Positions 62,906 to 64,000 of a DNA stretch of 64,000 nucleotides are shown here, one piece after another. Position numbers and translations under genes: made by a program. The notes below the pieces were generated by a model that saw only the letters and a list, made by a program, of their open reading frames with translations, searched no databases and was not told where the DNA came from. The stretch's first letter is position 1. Each line of letters begins with the position of its first letter. The DNA is from Pseudomonadota bacterium (GTDB taxonomy: Bacteria; Desulfobacterota; Desulfovibrionia; Desulfovibrionales; Desulfovibrionaceae), in NCBI GenBank assembly GCA_023460395.1, contig JAEWQB010000004.1, positions 124,001 to 188,000 on the forward strand, given 5' to 3'.

Positions 62906-64000
62906 TTAGAGCGCGGAACCTATCTGGTATACGGCCACGCACAGGGCAAAAGCCATCACCGTGTTAAAGACGGTTGAGAATATGGCCCACTTCCACGAGC
63001 CTGCTTCCTGCTTAATAGCGACCACGGTCACAAAGCAGGGGGCATACAGCAGAACGAAGAGCATCAGGGACAGTGCCGCAGCAGGAGTCCAATGCGGGTC
63101 GTTCGCGATACGGTCAGCAAGAGGCTGCGCTTCTTCAGCATCCACTTCACCCAAGGAATACGCGGTGCCCAAGGTAGAAACGATAACTTCCTTGGCAGCA
63201 AAACCACCCACGAGGGCGATGTTGGTCCGCCATTCAAATCCGGCAAAGCGGCTGACAGGCTCAAGGGCTATACCCAGACGCCCGGCTGCGGAGTTACGCA
63301 GCGTTTCTTCGCTCACCACGTTTTCCACTTCAGCAATCTGTTCTTCAAACGGAGCCACATCTTCGCCATTGGCTTCAGCAGCTTCCATCTGTTCGGTAAT
63401 GGCGGCGATGCGCTGTTCATAGGGAGCCAACTGCTCTTCCGACATCTGCGGGAAGGTCATAGCCAGCCAGAGCAGAATGGAAATTGCCAAAATGACGGTA
63501 CCGGCCTTTTTAATGTACTGCCACGTGCGTTCCCACGTGTGAATGAGCAGACCGCGCAGAGTGGGCAGGCGGTAAGGCGGCAGTTCCATAACAAAAGGAG
63601 TCGGTTCGCCCTTAATGACGGTGGAGCGCAGCAGCTTGGCAACAAGCAGCGCAGTGGCCCAACCCACCAAAGTCAGAGAGAACATGACGGTGGCTTGATT
63701 TTCCGCAAAAAACACGCCCACAAAAAGCAGGAACACCGGAAGCTTGGCACCACAGGTCATAAGCGGGGCGGTGAGAAGCGTGGCAAGTTTTTCTTTAGGG
63801 CTGCGCAAGGTACGCGCTGCCATTACGCCGGGAACGGCGCAACCGCCCGCGATACCGCCAGAGACGATAAAGGGCATAACGGAGCAGCCGTGCAGGCCAA
63901 AGAACCGGAACACCCGGTCCAGCATATAGGCGATGCGGGCCATGTAGCCGGAGTCTTCCAAAAATGCGATCTGTAAGAACATGAAAATGATAAGCGGCAC
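62906..64000 (-). CDS. feoB: Ferrous iron transport protein B, C-terminal part (cut by window edge)
   Basis: 364 residues of the membrane domain of FeoB, which imports Fe(II) and carries a GTPase domain at its N-terminus (outside the window). Gate motifs are present: FIVSGGIAGGCAVPGVMAAR and APLMTCGAKLPVFLLFVGVF, followed by TALLVAKLL and a conserved C-terminal VGGFAAKEVIVSTLGTAYSL. Between helices there is a Glu/Ala-rich stretch of about 55 residues. The gene continues to the right of the window; the apparent GTG at the edge is not the real start. Confidence 0.95.
   Translation of the reverse strand: MPLIIFMFLQIAFLEDSGYMARIAYMLDRVFRFFGLHGCSVMPFIVSGGIAGGCAVPGVMAARTLRSPKEKLATLLTAPLMTCGAKLPVFLLFVGVFFAENQATVMFSLTLVGWATALLVAKLLRSTVIKGEPTPFVMELPPYRLPTLRGLLIHTWERTWQYIKKAGTVILAISILLWLAMTFPQMSEEQLAPYEQRIAAITEQMEAAEANGEDVAPFEEQIAEVENVVSEETLRNSAAGRLGIALEPVSRFAGFEWRTNIALVGGFAAKEVIVSTLGTAYSLGEVDAEEAQPLADRIANDPHWTPAAALSLMLFVLLYAPCFVTVVAIKQEAGSWKWAIFSTVFNTVMAFALCVAVYQIGSAL

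Overview
The window looks like a chromosomal segment of a sulfate-reducing member of the Desulfovibrionales. The evidence is a nearly complete siroheme-dependent heme route (ahbC, hemB, ahbD and one siroheme decarboxylase gene), a class I-type hybrid cluster protein with a ferredoxin partner and a Crp/Fnr regulator, a SulP anion permease, FeoB, and sigma-54-type flagellar control. The DNA is moderately GC-rich with short intergenic gaps. I saw no insertion sequence, phage gene or CRISPR array. Genus-level assignment is not possible by eye.

Layout. 1-3.1 kb: livK-livH-livM, a branched-chain amino acid importer running off the left edge. 3.8-7.9 kb: a secreted hydrolase-like protein that lacks its catalytic Ser and His, then cheR, an HDOD gene and cheX. 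8.0-14.7 kb (minus strand): a PII-like protein with two paired DUF1538 membrane proteins, a Kef-type antiporter, a hemolysin III-type protein and a SulP permease. 15.2-21.5 kb: uppS-cdsA-(PLP decarboxylase)-dxr-rseP-tsaB, an isoprenoid/lipid/envelope operon. 21.5-24.2 kb: fliD-fliS behind a sigma-54-type promoter. 24.3-28.4 kb (minus): the alternative heme biosynthesis cluster. 28.8-34.2 kb: a tandem family of four Yip1-like membrane proteins, three with an N-terminal zinc ribbon, then a small helical protein and a lipoprotein. 34.5-39.9 kb (minus): pgk, tkt, rpe and a merR-type gene. 40.0-47.1 kb (minus): tRNA-Val, thrS, infC, rpmI, rplT, pheS, pheT, in the classic translation-operon order. 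47.4-51.9 kb: hcp, ferredoxin, a HAD phosphatase and a glycerol-1-phosphate dehydrogenase-like enzyme. 52.0-54.9 kb: a guanidine-II (mini-ykkC) riboswitch in front of an SMR exporter, a DUF1737 protein, the Crp/Fnr regulator, an azoreductase and a small unknown protein. 55.1-64 kb: gltX, a NifU-like scaffold, a DUF2156 protein, a MATE transporter, lysA with a TrmB-type regulator, an FKBP prolyl isomerase and the C-terminal part of feoB.

Most of this is conserved housekeeping DNA. The points that stand out are: the two-hairpin riboswitch before the SMR gene; infC probably starting at an AUC codon inside the end of thrS; a terminator hairpin between tRNA-Val and thrS that could act as an attenuator; the zinc-ribbon/Yip1 paralog array; the DUF1538 pair coupled to a PII-like protein; the active-site-less hydrolase; a PLP decarboxylase inserted between cdsA and dxr; and a HAD phosphatase next to a G1P dehydrogenase homolog. 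Starts were chosen from Shine-Dalgarno spacing and overlap with the neighbouring gene, so several genes start downstream of their longest open frame, and hemB, thrS and uppS use GTG or TTG.
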